A DNA stretch of 64,000 bases from the NCBI RefSeq assembly GCF_020882245.1, contig NC_083598.1, positions 55,403,858 through 55,467,857 of the forward strand, in the 5' to 3' direction. This DNA comes from Rhopalosiphum padi. Lineage: Eukaryota; Arthropoda; Insecta; Hemiptera; Aphididae. Made by a program: the position numbers and the translations under genes. Under the pieces are notes generated by a model that made no database searches, was not told the DNA's origin, and saw only the letters and a program-made list of their open reading frames with translations. This document shows, in pieces, positions 1 through 11,530 of this stretch. Position 1 is the stretch's first letter. Each line of letters starts with the position of its first letter.

Positions 1-2040
1 ATATTATATTATAATTTAAAAAAAATATTTCCAGGGATTTTTTTAAATATCGTTTTGATTACTTATGTGAAATTTTATTAATTAGTTACCCAAAATATGC
101 TTTTATTGAAAATAATAATTTAATTAATTCACTCTAAATATTTTTTAAAACTATAAAAATATCATGTTATTTTAACCTAATATACTTTAGAATTTTGTAT
201 TTTTTGCTTGTTTATTCAATAATAAATTCAGTAGCATAAGTCAATTATTGATCAATTATCATTCGCTATTGTCAATAAGACTCAAACAAAAAAAGTTTCA
301 AAAAATGTCATTGCGATTCATAAATATACGATTTATACCTTTGCAGTATATCTATTTAATATGTTATTTTTATGCATATTACACAATACATATTCTTTAC
401 ACATTTATTTGTGAACTAATACAGAAATACCTTTGTGTCCTTACATACTACAAAGTTGCATCTTTTATATATTCGGGTTTAAATTTAAATTATGTTTATT
501 TTATTATCCAAATATCGTATACCTCCAGTGCCGTATTTTTATTCCTGTGCGGTGTAAGAAACACAAATTATCACTCACTGTTTTTATCAAAACAATATCA
601 TATTAAAATGGCCGTCTAAGCTGAACATTTCCAGTAGATACTTTGGTTTAGTATTATAAAGTGTATGAAACGTAATGCTCGTGTTAAAAATAGTTGCGAA
701 CAATAAGAAAAAATTACTGTGAAAAAAGCGAAAGGAACGATAATTCGATTTATAAATGAAATTTATTCATATACTGCTGGTGTAGACAATCGAAAATGGA
801 AACAAGTGCGTTGCAGCCTATGTAAAAAACAAAAACCGCAACATTCCGACGCAGGCGTTTTACACAACTCTGACACGCAACGACTATATACTGACCCTAG
901 TATAAGTAGTAATTAAGAACAAAATAATATGGTTAAAAACGTTTTATCGTTTTTTAGAACACATCGAATAATAATATGCAAGACGCAAGACGTATGCAAA
1001 TGCGTCGCGCATCGTGCTAATTTAATTAAAGCTATTTTATTCTATCTCGTCTAAACTACATGGTCGACGATAAACTTAATAAAACGATAGTTTCTACAGT
1101 GTTATGTGCGTCCCAATACGCAATTTATTTGATTATTTGGAATAATATTTCGTTTTCGACACGTCATGACAAACTGAGTATTGTAGCGTTATATTTTATT
1201 AATTTATCGTAAATGTGTAATTTTAGGTACTTCTAGTATTATAGTGAATGTTTGTTATTCAGACTGTATGAAAAGTGTCATGCACAGCAACATACATTTA
1301 TATTATTATTATTTCACGTTTGACAAGGGAATTTTCAAAATAAATTATAGTTATTTATACATATCATATAATATGTTTGCGTTCGATACATATAATATAT
1401 AAATTAGAAACAATAATTGATATATTATAATTATTAACGAACAAAATACATATTTGTCTTGGTTTTAAAATGTATTGATTGTGATGTATTTTCTGTATTA
1501 TATAATAATTTAGCCAGTTGCTTTTGACATGTCCATTACCGATAATATTAATTTATTATAGGCACCTTTGTTAATTGTATTTCACGTTTTTTAATGTAAA
1601 AAAGTTTAGTTTCACGAATAAATTGAAAAACATTTTAAATTAGAATATTTTAATATGCTTACAGGCTTAGCAAAAAAAAGTAGGTACCTATTATGAAAGT
1701 ATAATTAATTAATTAATTCATCACTCGCAAGTTAAAATAGCATTATAAATACTTAATTATGTTAGTTGCATAATTTTATCTCGTAAATAAATAAGGGCCA
1801 CAACTGATATTATTTTAAATTAATATTATGAAATTATGGAATTTGAATCTAATATACATAGGTACAACGAAACTTTATTGATTGTTAACCCTTGTTTAAT
1901 ATTATTATATTAAAATAATATATCGTATTTGCATAATATCTATCGTTTGAAATTAATTTAAGCTGCATTAAATTTAATATAAACAGGTTATAAGTCCAAA
2001 AGTATAGGACAGGTATATTATAATTTTAATACATTATCAG
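1..2040. other. AT-rich non-coding stretch
   Basis: Very AT-rich sequence with short homopolymers and many TATAAT-like words. A 123-codon frame at 248-619 reads as Tyr/Ile/Leu/Phe-rich with no recognisable motif, and a 65-codon frame follows at 719-916. Neither has a compositional boundary or clear splice context, so I treat both as chance frames. The aphid-typical TAGGTACCTAT word occurs near 1680. No RNA gene or intact mobile element was seen. Confidence 0.6.
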
Positions 2041-2045
2041 TAATA

Positions 2046-2660
2046 TTTAGGGCTCGGAAGTTGATGCATTTTTTTTTTTTTTTTTGGAACTTTTTAGACG
2101 GTGCTCTCCTGACCACAAATGTGTTTTATTATAGCATGCGAATCTGAACAACTGTTTTTTATTTTGCATTTTTTCTATTTTTTTGTATTTATTACTTTTT
2201 AAGTCATTTTATGACATTTTTAGGTCATTTCATCACATTTTTAGTCATTTTTTTCTGATTTTATATTAGTTCACTTCTTATCATTATGCGGATAACTTAC
2301 TTAGAACTTTAAAATTACCATGTACTAAGATTAGTACCTATCCGATTTTATCTCACCGATTATAGTCGTTGTTGTCGTGTTGTACTGAATATTATTATAC
2401 CTAAATTTTATTGTTTTTTTGTAATATTTTCGAAATGCCAAAAAATTTTTATTTAATTTTTATGTCATATTTTGAGTAATATTTATAAGCTTTGATAAAT
2501 GTATATAGAATTTTATAGTAAAATAAAGAACAATTTAAAAAAATATATATTTTTATTGATTTACATTTTTTAAGGACAATTTTTGTCATTTTGCATTCTT
2601 TTTAGGCCATTTTTTTAAATGTTTTTAAGGTCATCAACGTCTATTTTTTTAAAGTATTTT
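2046..2660. repeat. Decayed dispersed repeat, related to the element at 47252
   Basis: The left edge reads AGGGCTCGGAAGTTGATGCA and runs into a T-rich tract. The interior has repeated phrases of the type TTTTTAGGTCATTT and TTTTGCATTTTTT. The inverted-repeat element at 47252-47686 starts with a similar AGGGAACGGATTTAAAT and carries the same TTTTGCATTTTTT phrase in reverse orientation. I infer two members of one non-autonomous family, this one more degraded. The right edge is uncertain and no target-site duplication is visible. Confidence 0.4.
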
Positions 2661-3136
2661 TAACTTTTTTTTTTTTTGTTAAAATTGAAGGCTTGTGTAG
2701 TGAACTCTTTAAAGTACACATTAGTTCGTTATAATACATTTGCAAATACCGTCGAAAGCATAAAAAAAAATGGAATCATTATTAAAACAATATAACATTC
2801 AATATGTTATTTACCTACAACTGGCATCGTGCTGCAGCCGATAAAATATAATATATAATATATAATATCACTGAAATAATATTGTTTAACTTGGTCGCGA
2901 TGCCTCTACAACTTCACCCCATGGCCCATCTACATAGCCCGTGGTGCCCTGTGATCACGATTAATATAAAGATAACAAAACACGCAGCAGTTGCAAATAT
3001 CGGCCGACGCCCGTGCGTTTTATAGCGTATTTTTGCTCATTACGTACATAATATATACGCGTATCGCGTGTGCGTGCGGGCGACGTAGGGAAAACTACAA
3101 TATTATATTATCGAGAAATTCTAATGGTTTTTTGGT

Positions 3137-3153
3137 GGGGGGGAGGGGAGGGG
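3137..3153 (+). other. G-quadruplex-prone G-run cluster
   Basis: A run of seven G, then A, four G, A, four G fits the canonical pattern of four G3+ tracts with one-base loops, since the seven-G run can supply two tracts. It sits near the left edge of the CpG-rich island, a common place for such motifs near promoters. Confidence 0.5.
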
Positions 3154-3552
3154 CGCGAAATATTATTAATTATTATTAGAACAGCGTGCTTGTGCCTATA
3201 CATACACGCGCGCGTATATTAATATAGTTTTGGCGATATTTTTCGCCGAAGCCAATTTCCCCTCACTCTCGTCGTGTCCGCCACGAACACATATTTCTAA
3301 CGACCGGGTCCGGCCGGGGCCCTTCACAATAAACAACACCCAGAGGACCCGAAACTCATCATTCAATCAAATTATTCAGATATGGGTAGCTGCAATTCCA
3401 TACATGAATGTGTGTGCGCGTGTGCTCGTGTTTGTGTATGCGTATGTATATATATACGCGAATAACGGCGGAGGTACTTTGTGCGACGCGCATTTCGTTT
3501 ACCCCGTACATATAATTTCCTCCCTTTTTCGATCTCCACGCGCGTTTTCCCT

Positions 3553-3675
3553 ACACACACACACACACACCGCGTGCCAGCGATATATACGTATATATAT
3601 ATATTATGTGTGTGCGTGTGTATGTGTGTACAGACGAGAGGTCACATATATACGATATATATATATATACTTTGT
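3553..3675. repeat. (CA)n / (TG)n / (TA)n microsatellite cluster
   Basis: A (CA)n tract at 3553-3570 is followed by alternating TA, TG and CG-containing purine-pyrimidine tracts to about 3670. Such tracts are prone to slippage and to Z-DNA formation. Confidence 0.8.
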
Positions 3676-4528
3676 GAGGTGGGGGGGGGTGCTCGTGCGG
3701 GGTGTAAAGTTTGGCATTAGCCATTATGTATTGTAGTGCCATTTTGGTTGTTGATAAAACCCTTCTCCGTGCGCGCTGCGATCGAGCCACCGCCTCGGCG
3801 CATATATATATATATAATATATATTATATACGTACGTGTACTGTGTATGGTCATCGGGGCGGGGGCGTACATTTACGCGCGCGCACACACACACACTCTT
3901 CGAGCGTGTGTATATATAATGTATAATATGTACGCGGGTGAGGGCGGTCGGTCGGTCGCACGGATTAGGGTAGCTGATTTTTGCGCACGTACCGCCGGGC
4001 AGAGGCAGCGTGCCCTTTTGTCCAGACCCGGAGAGTGCGCACAACGTCCGCCCCGCCTACCGCAGCACGGCCGTTGCGCGCGCACGCATATTATGTTATA
4101 TACAAGCAAAGTATATACATATAATATATATATATGCGTCCGACGGGGGTGGCGGTTTGCGTTATTATTATTTTACGTTTATCTTTTATATATTTTCACC
4201 CCATCGTCGCCGCCAACGACGCGCGAGTTTACGCGTTGGATTTTTTTATTTTTTTTAAATATATCGCCCCCGCCCCGTCGCAGTCGTATACGCATCGGCC
4301 GGTGCGTGCGACGTCGCCGATTAACGATCGCGTATACGTTCGTATAGGTATGCGCAACGTAGGTGTACGTACGTATTTCGTGTATTTCATATACACAGCG
4401 CTCGTTTACCTGTGCGCGCGAACTCGCAATCGTGTATCTTCCCGCTTTGTTATATTATTATACTATTATAATATGTATGGCTATAACAAACGGAAGTCAC
4501 TAAAATAATAACTTATAATTACTTTCAG

Positions 4529-4700
4529 TGACATGCGACGTAATGCTCCGCTGACCAAGGCTGAACGACTTGGACGACCATATATTATAGTGGCAGCGAC
4601 TATGCGTTGCCTCGTACATAATTGTGCACTCTATAATATATTTTGTATCGATTAACAACCTGCAAATGTATAAATAAATAAATAAATAAATCATCGATAA
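4529..4700 (+). other. Candidate exon after a TTTCAG acceptor, with a 40-codon frame
   Basis: AT-rich sequence ending in ATTACTTTCAG (AG at 4527-4528) switches abruptly to GC-richer DNA. An ATG at 4533 opens a 40-residue frame to a TAA at 4653-4655; it begins MRRNAPLTKAERLGRP and resembles no family I know. The frame is also open back to the acceptor in that phase. AATAAA signals occur from 4673 inside an (AAAT)n tract. A possible donor at about 4347 would give an intron near 180 bp. This could be a terminal exon of a short or non-coding transcript starting in the adjacent CpG-rich island. The frame is short enough to be chance, so this is a candidate only. Confidence 0.3.
4671..4692. repeat. 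(AAAT)n tetranucleotide repeat
   Basis: Tandem AAAT units, about five copies, read directly. They also create overlapping AATAAA words, so the apparent polyadenylation signals here may be incidental. Confidence 0.8.
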
Positions 4701-4734
4701 TTTTAGATCGGAAAATATGCTTCAATATTCATCG

Positions 4735-5165
4735 TACAGGGTGGTTTTCGACAGAAAATTTATTACTCTGTAGGGATAAATTTAGGAAATTCGTACTACT
4801 ATTCCCAATAATTAGAATAATATGTAATTGGAAAAACATGAACGTTTTCACAACACGAGTTTTTAACATAACCGATTAAGTTTTTTTTTTGTAATTCTGA
4901 ATAAATGACCGCTTTCAAGTTGTTCACCTGATGGTTATATCATTTATAAATCACCATTTTCTATACCTAGTATAGTTTTAAAAATATTATTACCTTTTCC
5001 GAGCTTTTTATAGATATTTGAAATATTATTACAATAATATTCAGAAAAATACATGTTTACCATTTTTTTTTCTCAAAAATGTGCGATATTTTTGATAAAA
5101 CTTAGTTTAATCTACCATAAATTCTGATAATGGTATAGATATAATATGACATAAACTTATCTTAA
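4735..5165. repeat. Probable decayed repeat beginning TACAGGGTGG
   Basis: The block opens with TACAGGGTGGTTTTCGAC, close to the terminus shape TACAGRGTGATTCA seen at about 50390 and, in reverse complement, at about 42992-43010. The remainder is AT-rich without a matching opposite end. I infer a degraded member of the same family; the right edge is a guess. Confidence 0.3.
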
Positions 5166-5169
5166 GAAA

Positions 5170-5262
5170 CGCACGTTGATGCACGCATCTCTCGTTCAGA
5201 ATTGTTTTCTCGTACACGATGATTTATCGTTGAACTCAATTTAGTACATCCATTGCAATGCT
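5170..5262 (-). repeat. Abundant aphid-type dispersed repeat, minus-strand copy
   Basis: In reverse complement the block reads TTGAGTTCAACGATAAATCA, then TCGTGTACGAG and ACAATTCTGAACGAGAGATG. It aligns with the plus-strand copies near 6160, 6790 and 10080, which share the order TTGAATTCAATGATAAATCATT and ACGATTCTGAGC. The copies differ at several positions, which fits an old interspersed repeat. Confidence 0.55.
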
Positions 5263-5662
5263 ATATATATATTCCATGAAAATGTACACTTTTATCCTAA
5301 TATACAGCAGTTAAGTTTCCCTGGTTCATTTTTTTAATTACTTCATGTATACTAGTCAATTACGAATGTTTGAATGTAAATACACCATGCGCAAGTACAA
5401 GCCAATGTCGAGAATTGCATTCTCATAATATGTTATATTAAAATATAATAATATGGCCCTCGCAGATTAAATTTTTAACTCATTTAAAAAATTAATAGGT
5501 ATCTGAAATATAAATGTGTAAAGTATATATTTTATATATCCATTATAAATGTTTTATACGTAGAAACGTATTTACTTAACGAATACGTTACAGTGTTATA
5601 TGCTATACCTACATCGAAAAACGTATATCGTATATGTGATTTCAGTCCCTATTTTTGTGTGC

Positions 5663-5791
5663 AGTAGCAAATGACAAATAGACAAAAAAAAGTTTATGTT
5701 TACTAGTTAAACCCCTTAAAATATGTTTATCTAGATATGCTAAAAAAAGGTAATGTGTGTAGCAGCAAAGTTTACAAAAAATAGGAGCTGT
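5663..5791 (+). repeat. Two-copy dispersed repeat, copy A
   Basis: Copy A shares with 30890-31032 an aligned block containing TTATGTTTACTAGTTA, the word CCCTTAAAA, then ATGCTAAAAAAA and finally TTTACAAAAAATA (GTACAAAAAATA in copy B). Both copies are in the same orientation about 25 kb apart. No terminal inverted repeat or coding capacity is visible, so the element class is unknown. Confidence 0.55.
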
Positions 5792-6119
5792 GTGTTTCGC
5801 AATACACGTTCGCCATAAATTTGATTTCCCGCAACAGATTATTGATAAACAGATTTTTACACAAAATATTGTGAAATTATAATATTTCTCGAAATAATTT
5901 ATTCATATTTGATTGTATTATATACAACTATTTTGCTAGCGATAATGTCTACCTATGATAGATTTTATAATAAAATATATATACATACATTACATAAAAC
6001 ACTCACTATAAATGTATTATTGTGTCGATATGTACATCTTCTCTGTAGATATGATTACAAAAATAAAAAAAAACCGGCGAACTCGCTCTGATGTATAGAA
6101 GGTTTCAAGTGTTCACACC

Positions 6120-6215
6120 TCTTAATTAAATAATTCACTGTAATGGATTAGTTGAATATTTGAGTTCAATGATAAATAACTGTATATAAACAACGAGTCT
6201 AAGCAGATATGGATG
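6120..6215 (+). repeat. Aphid-type dispersed repeat copy
   Basis: Contains TTCACTGTAATGGATTAG, TTGAGTTCAATGATAAATAA and ACGAGTCTAAGCAGATATGG in the order seen in the other family members. It is degraded relative to the inferred consensus ACGATTCTGAGC. Confidence 0.5.
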
Positions 6216-6739
6216 CATGTTGCTATAATTGTAATTAATTGTTTCATTTATATTATATTATATTATAAATTATATATATATATATGTATAATATAATTAT
6301 ACGAGTATATGATGAATACATATAGGTGTAAGGTAGAGGTATATATTATGTACATACGATATTATGTTGATAATATTATATAATATTATACTACTATTAT
6401 TAACTTATAAGTCAATATAGTATAATGGATAATGGGACGGTGTAAATAAATTCGTGACATAAATTACTTAAAATTTCGATAAATATTTTAAGAATTTGAT
6501 TGTTTATAGAAAATAATCAAATGGCGAAAAGTTACAAGTCCTAGCAATTAATATTTTTCAAACAACAAAAAATAAATAAATTGGAATTTATACAATTTTA
6601 ATCCCCTGTTTGAGTATCATCTAGAACACATTTTTTACTAAAAACCACCATCAAAATTTAAGATTAAATTGTTATTTTTACTCCAAATTGATGACAGTAG
6701 AAAAAAAACTTATAAAGTCTATCTGCTGAATAAAATAGC

Positions 6740-6835
6740 AGGTACCTTTTTATTGTGTAGATAACTGCAATAAATCCTTTACATTCGAATTCAATGATTA
6801 ATCATTAAAAAACGATTCTGAGCAGAAATGGTTTT
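6740..6835 (+). repeat. Aphid-type dispersed repeat copy
   Basis: Contains GAATTCAATGATTAATCATT followed by AAAACGATTCTGAGCAGAAA, the best-preserved core of the family in this window. It lies about 600 bp from the previous copy in the same orientation. Confidence 0.6.
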
Positions 6836-8339
6836 TATTTCTATAAAAATATCTATACAGTCTAACGAATCAGACTTAGGTACACAGACATACCGTTTAA
6901 CGATTGTTATATAACAAGGTTATAATGAAATATACTTGTTATGGTTAATATTTTTTTTATACCTAATGACAAATTAACAAAAGTCATTTGATTATAAATT
7001 CCTTATTATTATTTAAGTAGTTAACTGTAAAGATTTTAACTTTAAACGCTTGTAAAAAGTTATGCGATTTAACAGTCTAGTCAATAATTATGTATTTATA
7101 ATTGATAGTAAATAAAGCGTTTATTACATTTTCAAGTTGATTAAATCAAAATTAAAAATTATATGAAACTACAATATATTTTAAATACTTATTCTCGTGA
7201 ATTTTACAATTTTCTTAAAACTTTAAAATACAAAACATTGAAAAAAAATTTGCTTTGAAATATTGAATTTTATATAATTATGATAAAAAAATAATAATAA
7301 GAGAAGCCTTTTACTTAATTTTAAACTTTTTACTGACATACATTTATTGTTATACATACATTGGAAATAAACTAAAAAGTAGAATTTTTCAAATATCTAT
7401 AAATAACAAAAAAATAATCAGAATATTATTTTAGTTATATTTTGTTAAAGTAAATGCTTATATAAATATTTGAATAAAAATAAAAATCATTAAGTTATTT
7501 ATTTTTAGTTAGAATTTTTAAATCAACAATTATTATTTTTTTTTTCTGACATCCAATTATTATGAGAAATAACAAGTACCTTCCCTTTTTACTCAAAATA
7601 TTTCAACCACTAAATTGAAATTGTCTACCAAAAACGACTCTTGAAGTTTAATATCAAGGAATTTTCGCTACTTTAAAACGTATTCAATAATTTTAACCAA
7701 ACCATCAACAAATTATGGTAAGACAAATATACATCCGTTGCTCCGTTTAAAATCTAAAACCCGAATACTCGATATTATTAAATTCTGTAAAAAGTTTAGT
7801 TAACTCTGAAAATAAAACAGTCTAAACCCAAAATATATAACATTGAATATATACGAAAATGAAATTATAGTATTTCTTAGATACCGAGGTTCAGTAAAAT
7901 TGAAGGGAACGATAAAATGGACAATTTGATAAAAGAGAGGATGAACAAAGGGAAATAAACTTAAAACACTGTACTTATGAAGATATTCTGAAATGTATGA
8001 ATGTAACAATTGAAAAAAAAAAGAAAATAAATAGAAAAACAAAACCAAAATAAAGAAATAAAACCGACAACGAATATTGAAAAAAAAAGTTTAAATAGAA
8101 AAGAAGATAAGTAATCTTATAAGTATAGAGTCTATAATAGATGTCATAGAAGATCAAATCAAATGCATAATCTATGGAATTCAACAAGCTGTCTATATAA
8201 CACTTTCTAGTATATTATAGACAAACGGAAACTGCTAGAGTCAAACTTTTTACTGAGTTTTTACACCAATCTTAAAGCCGAAATTAGATAGCCAACAAAC
8301 ACATTTAAAATTAATTGAAGTTATCGATATTGTTACGAG
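6836..8339. other. AT-rich non-coding stretch
   Basis: No supported gene or RNA. Frames of 82 codons (7800-8048, -) and 70 codons (7975-8187, -) overlap and are Phe/Leu/Tyr-rich translations of A-rich plus-strand DNA, with no compositional or splice support. Confidence 0.6.
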
Positions 8340-8501
8340 CCCTGCTATGACGAATATGTATACAATTCCTATAAAAAATATTATACGGTGTGGTGACACG
8401 TTTTCCGTATAATTAATAACTCAAACGTGTGGAGGTCAGGACGAATATCGTGAACGTTGTATTATTTAATTTAATCATTTAGGTATGTTCACATATATCA
8501 C

Positions 8502-8720
8502 TCACTTCTTAGAAAAGTCGAAACTGGTAGTCCACGGATATGGATACGAATCGACAAGAATACTAAAGCTTAATGTGAGGCCCGTCGTGTCGACGGTATT
8601 TCCACCACCATCATGACCACCACTTTTATGAATAGATCGTATAATATAAGCGAGTCCGGTACAAGAGGTTAGAAGACGGTTAGGGATATTCAAGACACTC
8701 GAAGGCTGGTCGTAACACAA
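8502..8720 (-). CDS. Doubtful exon-like frame in a small GC-richer island
   Basis: Within the 8340-8790 island the minus strand stays open for about 73 codons with a mixed, protein-like composition, including a Gly/His-rich SGGHDGGGN segment in the middle and ending SFDFSKK. There is no in-frame ATG at the start, so if real it would be an internal or terminal exon. A consensus donor GTGAGT on the minus strand (ACTCAC on + at 8500-8505) overlaps the stop codon, so an exon could end at 8506 and skip that stop. I find no convincing acceptor upstream. No domain is recognised, and chance is quite possible. Confidence 0.2.
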   Translation of the reverse strand: MCYDQPSSVLNIPNRLLTSCTGLAYIIRSIHKSGGHDGGGNTVDTTGLTLSFSILVDSYPYPWTTSFDFSKK

Positions 8721-8790
8721 CTCACGGTCTCATTAATCAGTATTTTGGAATCAGGTCGTTGCACCGCTTACCCGATACCTTATATTTACA

Positions 8791-11330
8791 AATAATATTG
8801 TATTTTTTTATTAAGTAAATTTTAAAATAAAGATTTTACTAAATTCTATATATATATGCGTATTCATTCTACGTAAATACATGAATCGACCAGGTCGGTA
8901 CGTAATAATATAGACGATTTATTATTATAAGAAAAATATATCTTGTAAAGAAAAACTTATAACAATATTATTATTGTCAGCCAATGACCAAGTTTCAAAG
9001 GATTATTTTTAATAAAAAAAATATGAGATTATCTAGTTGATCTCAATTTATCGTGTCCTGAATAATAGCAGTATTTAATGTTAACATGACGTGCACCAAT
9101 ATAATCATTGGTTTTTAATTGTATTCTCAACCCATTTTTTTAATTTCCAATAAGCACATAACATTTAGTATTACTCATAAAAGTATATATCTAATTGATA
9201 TTGATGTTTAAAGATTTGCAAAATTTGAAAGTTGAATTTGAGTTTATGATGTTTTAATGTTTAATTGATTTCAACTTTGAGAATAAATTCTCTTGTAAAA
9301 TATGCTAAAAATGTATTAACTGTACGAGTCAAATTAATTGTATTATTAAACTTGAATTAATTTATTATTATTAAGATTTGTTCTGACTATGTTCAATAAC
9401 CAAAAATTAAATTAAACAAGCAATCAAAATTAAAATTAAACGTCTTGAACATAATTTTTAAAAAGTTCTTTGATAGATAATATTATAAATGTATAACTAA
9501 TTCTTCTTCTTAAACAACTTGTCAAATCAGTAGATACTTTTACCATTTTTATACCCTAACATTCTATAATAGCTTTATTATAAATATATAGGAAATAATA
9601 TAATATATGATTCTGTAATTTTAAAAGCTATATTTTAAAATCCATGTGCTCTCGTGATTATGCTCCAGTCCTCGACATGCGTTTACAAACATAATATCTC
9701 ATTTCTTTCCGACTTCTTCTCCTGTGTTTTCTCTTCTATATCTGATAAATTTAACGTTATTTCGTGAACTTACCTACTAAGAATCTTCTGCTAAATTTTT
9801 TCGGTTAGGTTAGATAAATATTAGAAAAATATAGATTATAATCGTACTATTTATGTATTATAATTATACATATCATTAGTTTAAAATATCTAAAATGTAC
9901 TAAAATAGTACCTCTAAATTGATGTAGAGAAATATGATGTGTAAACATATTTCTAGACTTTTAAGTATCGTAGGTAAAAAAAAAAAGTCACTCTTCTGTA
10001 TAATGGTTGGCAAGAATATTTTAAATAGAACCTTTGTAATTAAGTCGGTGACTGTATAGATGTGTTAAATTTGAATGAAATGATAAATCATTGTACACAT
10101 TATTACAATTAAAAACGATTCTGGGCAAAGATGGATGAATGGTAGACATATTATATTATTAAGAATATTTTATTTCAAAATATTTATATTGCTATTCGTA
10201 ATTTACTTAGCTACTAGTTATACGATAGCCGGTAGGTTAAACTAATTTTTGTCAAAATCAAATCAACAAACTAAATTATTTTATTTTAAATGTACTAACA
10301 ATTTTATCGAAACGTCAACTTGAAATAAGGATCCGTGTATTAAATGTTCAATGTTGGCAGATAGCATGACAACACTTTTCAATATAATTTAATGAAAAAC
10401 ACATATCGATATTGATGTACAATATAAAGTATAACTTGTATTGTACATTTTTACCTTATTATGGTTTGTAATTTAATCAAATAACAATTTCTTAATTTAT
10501 TTTTTTACAATTTAAGTATGATTCTCAATTTACTTTGAGATAAGTATGCTTTGGCCTAAATTGTCTATAACATTTATATATATATATATATGTATTTTAA
10601 TAGTTAAGAATTAAATACAAATTGTAAATTATAGCCAATGACTAATGCAGTATATATTTTTGTCGTTTTTTTATACATAAATTGGGTTATCAGTCATTAC
10701 TATTCATTGGTTCATTATTATGAAATGAATATTCAAAATTATACAAATATAGCCAATGTAAATAATTAGGTATACTTACTAAGTTATTATTTATAATAAA
10801 CAAAGGGTTTAATTTAAACTTATTTTGTGTTACATTTAAATATTACTAAACACTTATTAATATGACATATGACAGTATTTTAGAAACATTTACGATTTAT
10901 TAATACTACTTATTTAACTTTAATGTTACAGTAAATTAATTTAACCCGTTACTCAGATGCATCTTTTATTTATTATTTTTGAGAAGTATTTATAATTCTC
11001 ACTATATTTATTAGTGTAATTATTTATGAAAATCACCACAAAGTTAAATTAGTGTTATTTTTTTAAATTATTATTATTACATATGTATATTATAATAATA
11101 ACCTATATTTCATATTATACTAATATATATAATCTAGCAGGCTAGTATATTTTATTATATTAGCTGAATTACACGGTTTTGCCTGTGCGCAATTATTAAT
11201 TAAAATTTAATTATTTATATAACTAGATACCTATATAATACAGGCATAAATATCGAATAAAATGTAGTTTCTTAAACATTATAAGCAACAAGTTTTGCAT
11301 TGTCTTAAGTAACGATACAATTTTGAATAC
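8791..11330. other. AT-rich non-coding stretch with one dispersed repeat copy
   Basis: Apart from a copy of the aphid-type repeat at 10040-10135, I see only AT-rich sequence, short TA tracts (for example near 10577) and no frame longer than about 60 codons. The density of stops in all frames argues against coding exons of normal size. Confidence 0.6.
10040..10135 (+). repeat. Aphid-type dispersed repeat copy
   Basis: Reads AATGATAAATCATTGTACAC, then AAAAACGATTCTGGGCAAAG. It is preceded by GTGACTGTATAGATGTG and AAATTTGAATGAAATG, which match the flanks of other copies. Confidence 0.6.
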
Positions 11331-11332
11331 AT

Positions 11333-11520
11333 CACTCAGGAATTTTTTTGCAACAACTCTGTGAATAAAAACATAAAATTATTCTCAAATGACTCGCTAA
11401 AAAATTGAAAAATTTAAATACAATACATCCTCTCTCTTTCTCCCCGAAGATAGAAAATGAAAAAATGGGCGAAGTGGAGACACTCAGGGAAGTGTTTGGA
11501 ACAACTCTGTGAAAAATAAT
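11333..11520 (+). repeat. Degenerate tandem duplication, period about 148 bp
   Basis: CACTCAGG at 11333, followed within 20 bases by CAACAACTCTGTGAATAAAA, recurs as CACTCAGG at 11481 followed by GAACAACTCTGTGAAAAATA. The two units diverge outside these blocks. It may be a duplicated regulatory unit or part of a decayed satellite or transposon. A 92-codon minus-strand frame at 11332-11610 runs through both units and is probably incidental. Confidence 0.45.
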
Positions 11521-11530
11521 CGTAAAAAAG

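Larger units (their letters stand above)
2985..4450. promoter_or_regulatory. CpG-rich island with dinucleotide repeats, promoter-like
   Basis: The composition shifts sharply from AT-rich flanks to a GC- and CpG-rich block carrying (CA)n, (TG)n and (TA)n tracts, a G-run cluster at 3137-3153 and many CGCG words. Open frames of up to 203 codons (3736-4347) are present, but they are translations of dinucleotide repeats and overlap frames on the other strand, so I do not call them genes. Blocks of this kind in AT-rich insect genomes often hold promoters and 5' untranslated exons. A possible donor, AG before GTATGC, lies at about 4347, followed by a good acceptor ending at 4528. The promoter role is inferred from composition only. 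Confidence 0.4.

Noticed and set aside
248..619. 123-codon frame near the left end
   Set aside because: Tyr/Ile/Phe/Leu-rich translation of AT-rich DNA with no composition boundary. By rough estimate several frames of this order are expected by chance in both strands of a window this AT-rich.
3230..3736. 168-codon plus-strand frame
   Set aside because: Driven by (CA)n and (TG)n tracts giving His-Thr and Cys-Val repeats; stop-poor composition explains it.
3736..4347. 203-codon plus-strand frame, the longest in the window
   Set aside because: Its translation follows TA, CA and CG dinucleotide repeats (Tyr/Ile and Ala/Arg runs), other frames on both strands overlap it, and there is no domain or start context.
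4673..4690. Cluster of AATAAA as strong polyadenylation evidence
   Set aside because: The words come from an AAAT tandem repeat and AATAAA is common in this AT-rich DNA, so they add little weight.
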